Positions 54,493-64,000 are shown, numbered from the stretch's first letter. The stretch: 64,000 bases of DNA from JAEUMG01 sp963805405 (GCA_963805405.1 CAWDUC010000016.1:37807-101806); one strand, 5' to 3'. Numbers and translations are program-made. The notes: generated by a model not told the origin, from the letters alone.

Positions 54493-55902
54493 ATGTCGGT
54501 GACGACGGCGCTACTCGGGCACGGTCGCCTCAACGCACTTTGGGTTCGCCTCGTCGGCGCCGCCGCCGTCCTCTGCCTTGTTCTTCTCGTCAGCGCCGGC
54601 ATCCTTCTCAACCAGCTCTTCCAGGCGGCGCTCGAGAGAAATTTCGAAGCGCGGCTACGGGCGGTGCTCGATGGCTTGCTGGCGACAGTCGAGGTAGCTG
54701 AAGACGGCTCGCCGATCATCCAGAGCGAGCTGGCCGATACGCGCTTCACGTTGCCCTTGTCCGGCTGGTACTGGCAGGTGACGCCGCCGCCCGGGAAAAA
54801 TCTTAGCGATCTGGCCTCGGCGTCGCTGCTCGAACAGCGATTGAGACCGACCTTGCCGGATTTGGCGGACCGAGGCGAGGACGGCATTGCGCGTTTCTAT
54901 CTGACCGACACGAACGGCGCGCGGCTCAGGGCGATCGAGCAGGGTTTCAAGCTCTTCGGTGGCAACGACGAATTCTCTTTTCTGGTCGCCGGCAACTTCG
55001 ACGAGCTCAAGGCCGAAGCCGACGCGTTTCGGCAGACATTGGCCATCATCCTCGGCCTTCTTGGACTTGGTTTGGTGCTTGCCATTCTCGTCCAGGTGCA
55101 TTTCGGCTTGCGGCCGCTACGGACACTGCGTCAGCGCCTGACGTCGATCCGCGAAGGAAAGGCCGAGCGCCTGGAGGGATACTTCCCCACCGAGATTCAG
55201 CCGGTGGCGGATGAACTCAACCTATTGATCCAATCCAACAGCGAGATCGTCGATCGCGCCCGAACCCAGGTCGGCAATCTCGCCCATGCGCTGAAGACGC
55301 CGCTGTCGGTTCTCGGCAATGAAGCGCAACTCAATCCCGGACCATTGGCCGACAAGGTGATCGAACAATCGCGCACCATGCGCGACCAGATGAGCCTCTA
55401 TCTCGATCGCGCGCGCCGCGCCGCGCGAGCCCAGACCCTGGGTGCCGTCACCGAAGTCGAGCCGGTGCTCGCGGGTCTCGCGCGAACCTTGATGCGCATC
55501 CATCAGGATCGCGGCATTACGATCACCATTGATTGCCGCGCCGGCCTCAAGTTCAGGGGCGAGAAGCAGGATCTCGAGGAAATGGCCGGCAATCTCCTCG
55601 ACAATGCCTCCAAATGGGCGCGCAAGAATATCGCAGTCGAAGTGACATCGCTGAAACCCGACGCGGCTGACGGCCGGACGTGGATTGAGATCGCTGTTGG
55701 CGACGATGGTCCAGGCCTGCCGGAGGACAAGCGTGCCGAAGCGATGAAGCGCGGACGCAGGCTTGACGAGACCAAGCCCGGTTCGGGCCTCGGCCTCTCG
55801 ATCGTCACCGAGACGGCGCAGATGTACGGCGGAACATTGCGGCTTGGCGCCGCCAAGCTCGGTGGTCTCGCGGCGATCATGAAGCTGCCGGCCGTGACGT
55901 GA
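54493..55902 (+). CDS. feuQ: Sensor histidine kinase (FeuQ-like)
   Basis: 469 residues. Membrane helix about 17-38 (LVGAAAVLCLVLLVSAGILL), a periplasmic loop to about 170, a second helix (LAIILGLLGLGLVLAILVQVHFG), HAMP-like linker, H-box NLAHALKTPLSVLGNEA, N-box NLLDNASKWARKN, G1 VGDDGPGLPEDKR and G2 GSGLGLSIVTETAQMYGG. The periplasmic loop is where a FeuN-type inhibitor would act. Start ATG 54493; upstream translation is the regulator gene in another frame. Confidence 0.87.
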   Translation: MSVTTALLGHGRLNALWVRLVGAAAVLCLVLLVSAGILLNQLFQAALERNFEARLRAVLDGLLATVEVAEDGSPIIQSELADTRFTLPLSGWYWQVTPPPGKNLSDLASASLLEQRLRPTLPDLADRGEDGIARFYLTDTNGARLRAIEQGFKLFGGNDEFSFLVAGNFDELKAEADAFRQTLAIILGLLGLGLVLAILVQVHFGLRPLRTLRQRLTSIREGKAERLEGYFPTEIQPVADELNLLIQSNSEIVDRARTQVGNLAHALKTPLSVLGNEAQLNPGPLADKVIEQSRTMRDQMSLYLDRARRAARAQTLGAVTEVEPVLAGLARTLMRIHQDRGITITIDCRAGLKFRGEKQDLEEMAGNLLDNASKWARKNIAVEVTSLKPDAADGRTWIEIAVGDDGPGLPEDKRAEAMKRGRRLDETKPGSGLGLSIVTETAQMYGGTLRLGAAKLGGLAAIMKLPAVT

Positions 55903-55968
55903 TCTCAGTCGTTGTTTTGTGATGAAAGTAAAGGCAGATTGCCCGCGACAAATCTTGGGGGATGCACA

Positions 55969-56814
55969 GTGAAATACATAAAATTTGCCGTTTGTTTTGC
56001 CTTCGCACTTATGCTCGCAGGTATCGCGGCGCGAGCCCAGGAAGAGAAGAAGGACCTCTCCTTTTACGAAGTCAGCGCCGCCGACCTCGCCGGCAAGCCC
56101 GGTACTTTGATCCGCTACGAACCCTTGCATCTCTTCTCGGTCTATCGTGCCAAGGCCTATCGCATCCTCTATCGCACCTCCGACATGCACGGCCGCACCA
56201 TCGCCTCGTCCGGCATGGTGGTTGTTTCCGATTTCGGTCCCGCGAAGAAAGCGATCGTCGCCTGGGCGCATCCAACCACCGGTGTCACGCGCCATTGCGC
56301 GCCGAGCCTGCGCGAAAGCCCGATCGACGATATCGCCGGAATCACCGATCTGATTGTCGAGGGCGTGACGGTCGTAGCCACTGATTATCCAGGCCTCGGG
56401 ACCGCTGGCGTGACGCCCTATCTGTCCGGCATCGGTGAAGCCCATGCGGTGCTCGATTCGGTGAGGGCTATCGCTGATGTCGACGTCTTCCAAGCCGGGC
56501 ATCATTTCGCGCTTTATGGCTATTCGCAAGGCGGACATGCAGCGCTCTTTGCAGCAGCTCTTGCCAAGCGCTATGCGCCGGAACACGCTCTGGTCGGCGT
56601 TGCGGTCGCTGCCCCCGCTACCGAACTCGGTGTGCTCCTCGACGATGATGTTTCCACGACCGACGGCAAGATTCTGGGTGCCATGGCCCTGTTGTCGTGG
56701 TCGCGGCTCTATGGCGTCCCGCTCGAACCGTTGGTTACCCCGCATGTCGCCAAGATCATGGCGCTGATCGACAATCACTGCGTCGACAAGGTCGGCAGCG
56801 CCATCAAGGCGTCG
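55969..56814 (+). CDS. Secretory lipase-like alpha/beta hydrolase, 3' end missing at the junction
   Basis: About 282 residues visible from GTG 55969. A signal peptide KYIKFAVCFAFALMLAGIAARAQ is followed by the hydrolase: FSVYRAKAYRILYRTSDMHGR, VAWAHPTTGVTRHCAPSL, DYPGLGTAGVTPYLSG, and the nucleophile in LYGYSQGGHAALFAAAL. The catalytic Asp/His expected 100-150 residues further on are absent. From about 56,812 the DNA reads as the reverse strand of an IS110 transposase, so the gene is cut there, although by chance the frame stays open to 57210. Confidence 0.78.
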
Positions 56815-57050
56815 GGTGCAACGCCAACACCCGCAGCCCCGCATCCAACAACCGCTCGACCAGCAGCCCGTCGGGTCGCTCGATCACCACCCAGCTCGAC
56901 CTCGAGCCGCACGAGTGTCCGGCACAACGCCGTGAGTCCCTTCTCGTCGTGCGCGAACGTCGCAGCCACGACCTCCGCACCCGTCTCGTCGGCCACGAGC
57001 ACATCGTGCTTCTCAGTAGCCCAGTCGATCCCGGCATACCGACACGCCAT
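56812..57050 (-). mobile_element. IS110 family transposase, N-terminal fragment
   Basis: From ATG 57050 the minus strand reads CRYAGIDWATEKHDVLVADETG, the first catalytic Asp of the DEDD transposases, then HDEKGLTALCRTLVRLEVE. After an extra G near 56890 it continues VVIERPDGLLVERLLDAGLRVLALHP. It stops where homologues continue into the body of the enzyme, exactly where the lipase sequence begins. Only the first 80 of about 400 residues remain. Confidence 0.8.
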
Positions 57051-57647
57051 CTCCACCTCTCCTCGGATCGCCTTCACAGCGCCCCGACCTGGAGGTACCG
57101 TTGCGGATGCTCATAGACAAGGCCCTCAGTTCAGGGGCTACGTCCTGTTGCCGCTCGCGGCACCTCACCACCGTCGGGACGGGCTGGTCTTTGGCAGGCC
57201 CTTCCGCTAAAGGGCAAGCAAAAGTGGCCCTCTCCCGACGGCGGTCGAGGCAACCAGAGGATGTCCTATGAGCGCAAGCAGGCTCGGGACCGTGACCGCG
57301 ATCGAAGCGATCGTCCGCCAGCACGACTGCCGTCCGTCGAATGGAGCCACCGGAGGCGCCCTGGCCGTTGTTACTGCCTGACGCCTATTGCAAAAGCGTC
57401 CGTCGCCGGCACCGTCGGCGCTGAGCGGGACGTCATTGCGTGGGCAGGCACACCCACCGTGGGAAGCCATCCATGGACCACTCGACTCGACGTGGCCAGC
57501 TAGGAGCCCGCGGACGCCAAATGGTGCTCGTTCGCGTCGGGAGCGGTACCCCGGGCGCACGCCTGGTCTACCGGCGCTGCGGTGCCCAGGTCGCACGCCG
57601 ACGGCAGTAACGCTCTCCCGCCTCCAAGTGGCTCGACAGCCGGCCGG
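57051..57647. other. 597 bases without a convincing gene
   Basis: Probably the upstream non-coding end of the IS110 element (57051 to about 57230) and then sequence in which all six frames give arginine/proline-rich translations without motifs. I see no RNA gene or clear repeat. Confidence 0.5.
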
Positions 57648-58849
57648 TTAGCGCGGGAAGCGCACGACCGTGGCCTGGAGTGGGAGTTGGCTGCGCCGCG
57701 GCGATGGCGGACGTAACCGGTGGATGTCGGCATTGGCGGCGCCGGTCAGAAACTCGTCGACGTTGGTGACCATGCCGATGAGCGTGAAGTATCGAAGTAC
57801 GAAGGGCGGACTGTCCGACGTGACCGGGTTCGGCCCGTCGCTGAGTTGGAAGTGCAGGTGCGAGCCACCGGTCTGGCCGGAGTTTCCCACTCGGCCGAGC
57901 ATCTGGCCGCGTCGGACACGCTGGCCGGGGCGCACACGGATGCTGCCGCGTTTCAGGTGTGCATACAGCGCATACCGCTGGCCGCCGAGCTTCAGTTCGA
58001 TGTTGTTGCCGAGCGTGGTTTCCGTCGTGAAACTGCTGCCTGACGGCTCGTTCAGCGGCGGAATGTCCAGCGGATCGTTGCGCGCGCGCGCGACGCGCCC
58101 GTCCGCGACGGCATACACGGGTTCGCCGAACGTGAAGAAGCTCTCATTGCGGGTGAGGTCTCCGGTCGCTCCTCGACCTTGGTTGTCGATCTTGATGAAG
58201 TCGACGGCAAAGCGTTGAAGGTCGCGGGGAGTGCCGTCGACGGGGATCAGCGCGGTCCGGTGAGGGCTGAGGCCGCAGCAGCCGTTGAAGTTGAGGTATG
58301 GGCCACCATGGAGCGGCGGGCCGAGTGCCAGCGCGGCCGCTCGCTCACAGCGGTGCGTGCCCCGTCGAAGGTCAGCATGCGCGACTGGCCGCTCGGCAAG
58401 GTTGCGCGCACCGTGAGGCGGTGGACGAGCGCGCGCGGTACCCGGCGGCCGCGTCGCAGCATGAGGTCCATCCAGATCGTCGCACCCTCACCCGACGCCA
58501 GCGTCGTCGTGTGGCTCCGAGCGGTGGTCATCAGGGCTGTGAGCTGCGCGCCAGTGAATACCCGCACGACGCGGCCGTTCGCGCTCACCCTCAGCGATAG
58601 CACGTTGACGGACGCGTCGGTCGTGTTCTGCACGAGTATCTCGTAGAGAACGTGCCGCCGCCCGTCGGTCGCGATCACCGGGTCGGGTACTGCAAGCACC
58701 GATGCGCTGATGGGCGTGAACTGCGGTATCGCCGCGCGTGCCGGCGCGGCGAGCACGAGAACCGCGATCACTACCACCGCACCGGCGATCGCCGCCGACA
58801 ACCGATGAACGACCGGTGACTCGGACTCGAGTGCCTGCAACCTGAACAC
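57648..58849 (-). CDS. Secreted M23 family metallopeptidase (LytM-like), one frame break near 58335
   Basis: About 400 residues. An N-terminal membrane or signal segment (AAIAGAVVVIAVLVLAAPARAA) precedes an immunoglobulin-like domain (about 58700-58350). After a one-base change comes NGCCGLSPHRTALIPVDG, typical of actinobacterial M23 proteins, then VYAVADGRVARARND, IELKLGGQRYALYAHLKRGSIRV and the zinc motif GGSHLHFQLSDG. It would cut peptidoglycan or another glycine-rich peptide outside the cell. Codon usage and family suggest an actinobacterial source, unlike the genes left of 56.8 kb. Confidence 0.78.
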
Positions 58850-59051
58850 GTGGCCTCCTCTCGCGGATGCGACGCCGCTGGGAACCGGACAAGCAGCCTC
58901 GACGCGGACCGGGGTACCGGACCGCGCGCCCGATGGCCGACGCTACCCCAAACCGCCACCCACCGCAAGCCGAGATCCAGGGCTTGAAGGAGCGCACGGG
59001 ATGGGGGGCATCCCCAACGCGATCGTCCCGGCTCGAGGGCCCATGCAAGCG

Positions 59052-59315
59052 CTACTTCAAATACGACTCTGTTGCGCTAACACTTGGCGGCAGATAGCTC
59101 GGCACGAGATCTCCCCCGTGTGATCTGAGATCCGATGGTTCGGCCGCACCTAGCCGAGTCGACGCCGCGGCAGCGACGGCGACCACCCCGACAGCGCTCG
59201 GCAGCAGGTGCGCGGCAAAGATCGCAGTGCCGACCGCCGTAAACACCGCCGCGAACGCCTGAGCAACGTTCCTTCGCGCCTCCAGATCCTTCTGACTGAG
59301 ACCGCCCTTCCCCAA
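59052..59315 (-). CDS. Possible small membrane protein
   Basis: 87 residues with one hydrophobic region AQAFAAVFTAVGTAIFAAHLLPSAVGVVAVAAAA. The start KGGLSQKDLEARRNVAQAF looks like a genuine cytoplasmic lead. The C-terminal 30 residues look random, so the frame may be broken. No family is recognised, and support is weak. The rest of 58850-59625 shows nothing I can name. Confidence 0.3.
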   Translation of the reverse strand: MGKGGLSQKDLEARRNVAQAFAAVFTAVGTAIFAAHLLPSAVGVVAVAAAASTRLGAAEPSDLRSHGGDLVPSYLPPSVSATESYLK

Positions 59316-59625
59316 CGGCCGGCAACTCTACCGGTGAATGAAGGGGTCCGAGAAGGGCAATTCTCGGACGTGTCACGCCGTCTGGCTGCTACCGCCGAGC
59401 GAGGCCGCGCCGTCAACCGGACTACCGCAACGAGAGCAGGACAACGCGCGACATGGATGGGTCGCGCCCGCTTTCGCAACGGACGCGAAGGGAGCACTCG
59501 GTCCGCCGGGGACTCGAACCACATCGCGCCGATGAGGAGCGTGTTGCGACGTGGCGCCAATATGTCCGCTCCGCTCAAGCTGCGATTCGGGCGGCTTAAC
59601 GTCGAGGGCCTCAGGAGGGATAATC

Positions 59626-59985
59626 ATGCGTGTGCTGTCGCTGGTGTGAGTCGGGACGCGAACGACCGAGTACACGGCCACGGTCGCCTTCTTCAAAGAC
59701 GTGCTCAGTCTCCCCGTGCGCGCGTCAGAGCCCGACTTCACCGTGCTCGATGTGCCCGACGGCGCGACGGTCGAGGTGTTTGGACCGGCGAGCCCGTACA
59801 ACCGGCACCTCACCCATCCCGTTGCGGGCTTCCGCGTGGCACACCTCGAAAGCGCGGCCGCGGAATTGCAAGCGGCGGGGATCGAGATCGTGTTGCCGCT
59901 ACAGAGGGGTGAGTCGAGGTCGTGGTTGCATTTCCGCGCTCCGGATGGGTCCGTCTACGAGCTCGTAGACGACAGGTCTAACTGA
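59626..59985 (+). CDS. VOC family (glyoxalase-fold) protein with an in-frame TGA at codon 8
   Basis: ATG 59626 follows AGGAGGG. The frame reads MRVLSLV, then TGA (59647-59649), then VGTRTTEYTATVAFFKDVLSLPV, FTVLDVPDGATVEVFGPAS, GFRVAHLESAAAELQAAGIEIV and WLHFRAPDGSVYELVDD. Homologues of this single-domain VOC group have tryptophan (TGG) where the TGA stands, so TGG to TGA by error or mutation is the likely cause. An internal start at 59701 would lose the first strand. Reaction unknown. Confidence 0.7.
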
Positions 59986-61711
59986 ACGCCGGCCCCCGGT
60001 CTGCGGGATGGCTTACATGGAGGTCACCTTCGCGCAACCGCGGGCCTGGCGTAAGGTGGCCGGCACGGACGCTCCCGCTCTCACTCTGAACGGCGCCGCG
60101 TTGGACGCCGCTGCCTTGAGGCAGAAGGAGCAGCGTCGGCGGCAACAACAAACCCGGGCTCGGAGACTGCCCCTTTCCGGACAACCTCGGCCACGCGACT
60201 GCCCGACGCCCGCGTGGCTGCTCCCCGCGGCACGCGACAATGCCGGCCCACCCCTGCCGCGGACGCGAAATGTCGCCGAGCAGAAGCAGGATTCCGGCCG
60301 GTTGCGGGTCGAAGCGATCGCCAGCGCCGGTTCGGGCATCGGCGTCAGCCGCTTGGCCGACGTTGGGATCGTGCATAGGCAGATGGCGGCGGCGGCCGAG
60401 GTCGAGCGGAGCCGCTCTTGGACGTCCGCGGCAGTCGTCGTTAGCCAGCGTCGAGCAAGCACGGCGACCTCGCTTCGTAGAAGAGCGGGGCTTCTAGTGG
60501 GACCGTCGCGGGTTCGGCTCGGTCGACGCCGCCGAGATGCGCACCTTTGGCGAGGAGGGGGTCAGTTGTTGATAACCCGGGCCAGCCCTGCGTTCGTGTT
60601 GGCGCGGGTATGCCGCCGAGAACGACGGTCTGAATTGGCCCGATTGCGTCGCAGTGGGGCCAAGCAAAGCCGTCGCTCTCAGCGCCAACACGAACTCGTC
60701 CGCATCCTCAGGACCGGCCATCGATCGGCCCCGCGCGGCCGCTCTTCTGCCTCGTCCTTTGGGGGGAGCGTCTTGGGCGAACCGGCGGTCGCGTCGCGGT
60801 GCCCTCCGGTTGTAGAAGCGCCCAATTCGGCGGTTGGCGGTCGGCACGTCCCCCACCATTGGCGGGGCTCTCGCAACCGCGAGAAGGCAGCAGGCGGCTT
60901 GGCTACCTAGGTCGAGATGGTCGCTCTGCCGGTGGAACTCGCGGGCTGGCGGGTCAAAGTACGCGGAAGGCATCGTCTCCGTCCACGGGTTGGATGCACC
61001 CGACCTCGTCGCGGCCCTCGACGGCTTGGAAGAAGCTGCCCGAGATCAGCCACGCCCGAACGATGCGCGCCGGGGCCCGTCCATGGATCGCCACCTGGTT
61101 GTACGCGCTCCTGGTCTACCCAGCGGTCGAGTTCCGCGGTCCCGTTGCGCACGACGATGTGCGTCCCGCGGTGGCGCCAGGTGGTCGAGCGGGCAGCGAT
61201 AGGCGAACCCTTGGGGGAGCTCACAGTGCCAGTGTCACGCGAGGTCTTGGCGTCGTGGAACTCCGAGGCGACGTTGAGCTGTCGTGCGTGAGCGCCGTGT
61301 CTTCGGGAAGCGCCGGCGGAAGTGCGTCGAGTCGCCAAGATCAGCGCCGCCGCGGCCCGGAGTCAGTGGCATCTCCGCCGGCCGGCGCACGATCCCGACG
61401 GACTCGCGAACGTGGGCGGTGGCCCCTGCTCTCAGGGCGTGTAGATCCGACGGGACCGCGCTGGCGGCACCGCCGATGCCGGTCGCCGTCCACGGCAGCC
61501 GGTAGACGGGGATGTCTAGGCTCTGCGCCCCCAGCGCCATGTCGCCGACAAGGTCGCGCAGCGTTGCCCCGTAACCCTGTGGCATCCGAGACGTTGTCGG
61601 GTTTCACGAGCGCACGTCCGGCGCGGACCGCCCGCACGACCGTCACGGCCTGCCGGTGCGAGCGCCGCAACTCCCCGCACGGAATCCTCCATCGCCCTGA
61701 TATCCCGAACC
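59986..61711. other. 1.7 kb without an assignable gene
   Basis: Several open frames exist on both strands (for example 60008-60910 plus, 60494-60973 minus, 60907-61338 minus), but their translations are rich in Arg/Ser/Pro and lack motifs. A short minus-strand stretch near 60960-61110 reads IVRAWLISGSFFQAVEGRDE and looks coding, as does VYRLPWTATGIGG near 61500, suggesting one or two genes broken by base errors. No RNA gene or repeat was seen. Confidence 0.45.
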
Positions 61712-63549
61712 CTAGCCGGTTGTGGCGGCCCATACGTCGCTGTTCCCGAACGTCGTGGGGCAGTTGGCGAGCGGCCACGGGGCGGGATGATCGGCTGGCC
61801 GGCGGCGAGCGATTGGCCTCGCCAGTCCTGGACCGGCGAGCACACCGCGGCATTGCGGGTATCGATCCATGTTCCGATGCCGTACGCGCGGCTGGCGGCG
61901 GCGTAGACGTAGTCGCCGACGCGCTCCTGCCACAGCACGTGTCCTGGGAAGGTGGCGCGCAGGTCACCGAGCGGACCGTTGTAGGCGGCCGACCAGGCCC
62001 CAGGCCCTGAGGCTGACGCCGGTGCGGTCATGAACACGCCGTGGTAGGGGCGCGGCGAGGAGATGTCGCTCCCCGCCCACGCTGACGTGACGGCCTCGTA
62101 GACCACGTACGCTCGGTCGCCGTTCGGCGAGACGGCCACCGCCGTGTACATCGGCCGGTCGCTAGCGTAGGGACGGAGCTCGGCGAGGACCAGTTACGAC
62201 CTCCGTCGGTCGATGCGCGGACCAGCGCCCGCTCATGGTGACGCCGGCCAGCGCGTCGGACCAAGCGTCGACGATGAGGTTCGTGGCGCCGGCCCCCGTC
62301 GGCGCGCCGTTGGCGATGTCGACGCTGGGGATCGCGCCGAGATCCATCCGTGCGCCGGTTTGGCCGTCCATGATGCAGCGCTGCGAGAGAGGATCGACGA
62401 ACTCGCACACGTCGGTGATCGCGAACAGCGTCTGCGGCTTGCTCCAGGTCGCTCCACCATCGGTCGACGTCCACATCACGTGGAGCCCTGCCCGGGGAGG
62501 GAATTCGTCTGCCTTTTCGGCGGCGAAGCACCGGTGATCGCCTGGTTGTTGGACAACAGGCCGAAGACGTATGCGGTCCCGTGGCTGTCGGTGCGCACCG
62601 TGCATCCGGAGATGCCCCACCCGCTCGGGCCGTTCCCGGTGCCGTCCGCCGCGGATAACTGGTGCTGGGTCCACGTATCCCCGCCGTCGGCGGAGGTCGA
62701 GACCATCATCGGCAGCGGCACGTTGTTCGTGCCAGCGTGTTGGCCGTTGCCGCGGAACTGGCTGTAGCAGTGGTCTACGCGCCCGAAGTACGGGCTCGAG
62801 GACGCGTTGTCTGCCCAGACCTGGTCCTTGTCGCTGAACACGGCCTGGTTCTGCTTGGAGACGACCACCGGCGGCTTCCAACTGCTCTTCCGCACGACGC
62901 TGGCAGGCGTTGGATCGTCAAGCCGCGAGACGGCGATCGACATGAAGCCCTTGATGGCTGCCTGGTCAGCCAGGTCCGGCGCGCTGTCAGACAGACTCGG
63001 GGCGAGGTTCGAATAGTAGACGCGCGAGCCGTTGGCCCACGAGAACCTCCCGTTCACCGCCTTGGGCCCGATCGCGACCGCGGCGTCGCCCGCATCGACC
63101 AGCCCGCTCTCGTAGTACCAGGGGACACGGCCGATCGGACCGACGTGCGGCCGGCATGGACTGTCGCTCGCGCAGTGCCGCGCGGTCAGCCCGGTGTAGG
63201 TCGGCTGCGCCCAGTGCGGCCCCCGGTCAAACGAGAAGTACACGCCCGACACCCCTACACCGTTGTCGGTCGTACACGTCGCCTGCTCAACCGCAAGCAC
63301 CTGAGGGCACGGCTGCTGATCGCCCTGATCGATCGCGCCCGCGACAACCACGTCCGGGTTGTGGGCATCGATCGCCGCCGCCGGCTCGTTCTGATGGTTC
63401 TGCGGCGTGCTCCCCGACGGCGTGCCGACGCTTACCCGCGCATCGGTCACCGCCGCGTCCGCCGGACCCGCATACCAGAGCGCCGCGAGCAGGCTCGCGA
63501 CAAGCGCAACACCCCGCGTCACACGGCCCTTGATCGGGGCACCGCTCAT
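61712..63549 (-). pseudogene. Secreted BNR/sialidase-like repeat protein, several frame breaks
   Basis: About 610 residues in sum. The signal peptide VTRGVALVASLLAALWYAGPADA is followed by HQNEPAAAIDAHNPDVVVAGAID, GVYFSFDRGPHWAQPTYTG, STSADGGDTWTQHQ and WTSTDGGATWSKPQTLF, Asp-box repeats (SxDGGxTW) typical of six-bladed sialidase-type propellers. Later pieces in other frames are MYTAVAVSPNGDRAYVVYEAV and HVLWQERVGDYVYAAASRAYG, ending FGNSDVWAATTG at 61712. Frame changes lie near 62510, 62230, 62180 and 61790. Catalytic arginines of true sialidases were not identified, so exo-sialidase activity is unproved. Confidence 0.68.
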
Positions 63550-63654
63550 CGAGCATCACCTCCGGCACGTCTACAACTAGTAGAGCCGTCCGTAAGTACG
63601 CGTTAGAACTCGGTTGAAGGAGCCGGGCGGGTGGTGGCGAAGTTATGTATCGCG

Positions 63655-64000
63655 ATGGCACGCCCGGCCCAGCACCGGATCGAGCTCACCGAGGAGGAAC
63701 GCGCTGAGTTGGTTCGGCGTGCCCGGGCGGAGAAGCTTCCCTTCCAGGATGTGCACCGCGCGAGGATCGTCCTCTACGCGGCGGAGGGGATGGCGGACAC
63801 GGAGATCGCGGCCAGACTGGATAGCACCGCGGGGATCGTGGGGAAGTGGCGAAGACGGTTTTTCCATGATCGGCTCGAGGGGCTCAAGAGGACAACCGCG
63901 CACGGTCGCCCGCACCGTTTTACCGCAGCAGGTCGCCGAGGTCAAGGCGATCGCGCGTGCGAGCTGCCGGCCACGCGTGGGCTGCCGCTGTCGAAGTACT
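63655..64000 (+). mobile_element. IS630 family transposase, partial at the window end, frame-broken
   Basis: From ATG 63655: ARPAQHRIELTEEERAELVRRARAEK, RARIVLYAAEGMADTEIAARL and GIVGKWRRRFFHDRLEGLKR form the N-terminal helix-turn-helix of IS630/Tc1-type transposases. With small shifts near 63925 and 63955 it continues QQVAEVKAIA and CELPATRGLPLSKY. The catalytic DDE part lies beyond the window. The element's left end was not identified within 63550-63654. Confidence 0.72.

Noticed and set aside
55222..56844. 540-codon minus-strand frame across feuQ, the lipase and the junction
   Set aside because: It runs opposite two well-supported genes and crosses the chimeric junction; its composition is that of an antisense shadow.
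59499..59521. tRNA-like T-arm on the minus strand (GGTTCGAGTCCCCGGCGGACC)
   Set aside because: The T-stem has a mismatch, and no matching acceptor 5' strand, D-arm or anticodon stem is found upstream; probably chance.
60008..60910. 301-codon plus-strand frame
   Set aside because: Arg/Ala-rich, no motif, no good ribosome binding site, and overlapping equally plausible open frames on the other strand.

Overview
The window is a composite. Bases 1 to about 56,812 read as one alphaproteobacterial genome, most probably order Hyphomicrobiales (Rhizobiales). The evidence is a Ros/MucR regulator, DUF2336, DUF6456, DUF5330, DUF1491 and paired DUF1214/DUF1254 genes, a FeuN-FeuP-FeuQ-like signalling set, and a gene transfer agent (GTA) cluster in the order known from Rhodobacter capsulatus. 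From about 56,812 to the end the DNA looks actinobacterial: a truncated IS110 transposase, an M23 peptidase with an NGCC...HR signature, a VOC protein, a secreted BNR/sialidase-like protein and an IS630 transposase. A lipase gene and the IS110 transposase are both cut at the same point, so a chimeric assembly is the simplest explanation.

Layout of the chromosomal part. 0-4.5 kb: HerA-like ATPase, RidA and a heavily frame-broken alkyl sulfatase. 4.5-9.4 kb, minus strand: M20 amidohydrolase, a RibB with an N-terminal XRE helix-turn-helix, then a translationally coupled retropepsin-like protease, RimK ligase and M14 deacylase. 9.5-15.3 kb: superoxide dismutase, a double cupin protein, a small membrane protein, and a minus-strand run of glutaryl-CoA dehydrogenase, GNAT, C45 acyltransferase and THUMP RNA methyltransferase. 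15.4-19.4 kb: the trehalose operon otsB, GH15, otsA with overlapping genes. 19.4-34.4 kb: isochorismatase, NYN nuclease, oligopeptidase B, DUF2336, MucR with a candidate autoregulatory repeat, PAS, DUF6456, SufE, peptidoglycan-binding proteins, PBP1A, DUF1214/DUF1254 and a YcgN-type cysteine cluster protein.

The centrepiece is the 34.6-52.5 kb GTA cluster: small terminase-like gene, large terminase, portal, prohead protease, capsid, head-tail connectors, tail tube, two tail chaperone frames, short tape measure, DUF2460, DUF2163, NlpC/P60 and a 1301-residue tail-tip protein. It continues into a DUF2793/glycine-rich fibre-like gene, a GH19 endolysin with a C-terminal membrane segment, and an overlapping inner/outer spanin pair. 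No integrase, repressor or replication gene is present. Two genes foreign to the GTA order interrupt it: a DUF559 nuclease bounded by CCCTCCCC-type repeats, and an antisense TMEM175-type channel gene. Between the two tail-chaperone frames lies GGGAAAC, directly followed by a stop codon and then a strong hairpin. This is a textbook -1 programmed frameshift signal, equivalent to lambda G/GT.

After the GTA come a coiled-coil protein gene on the minus strand and the FeuN/P/Q-like two-component system. Many genes on both sides of the junction carry single-base frame breaks while the protein sequence stays conserved across them, and two carry lone in-frame stops. The pattern suggests sequence errors more than gene decay, and gene models are drawn across the breaks where the family allows.
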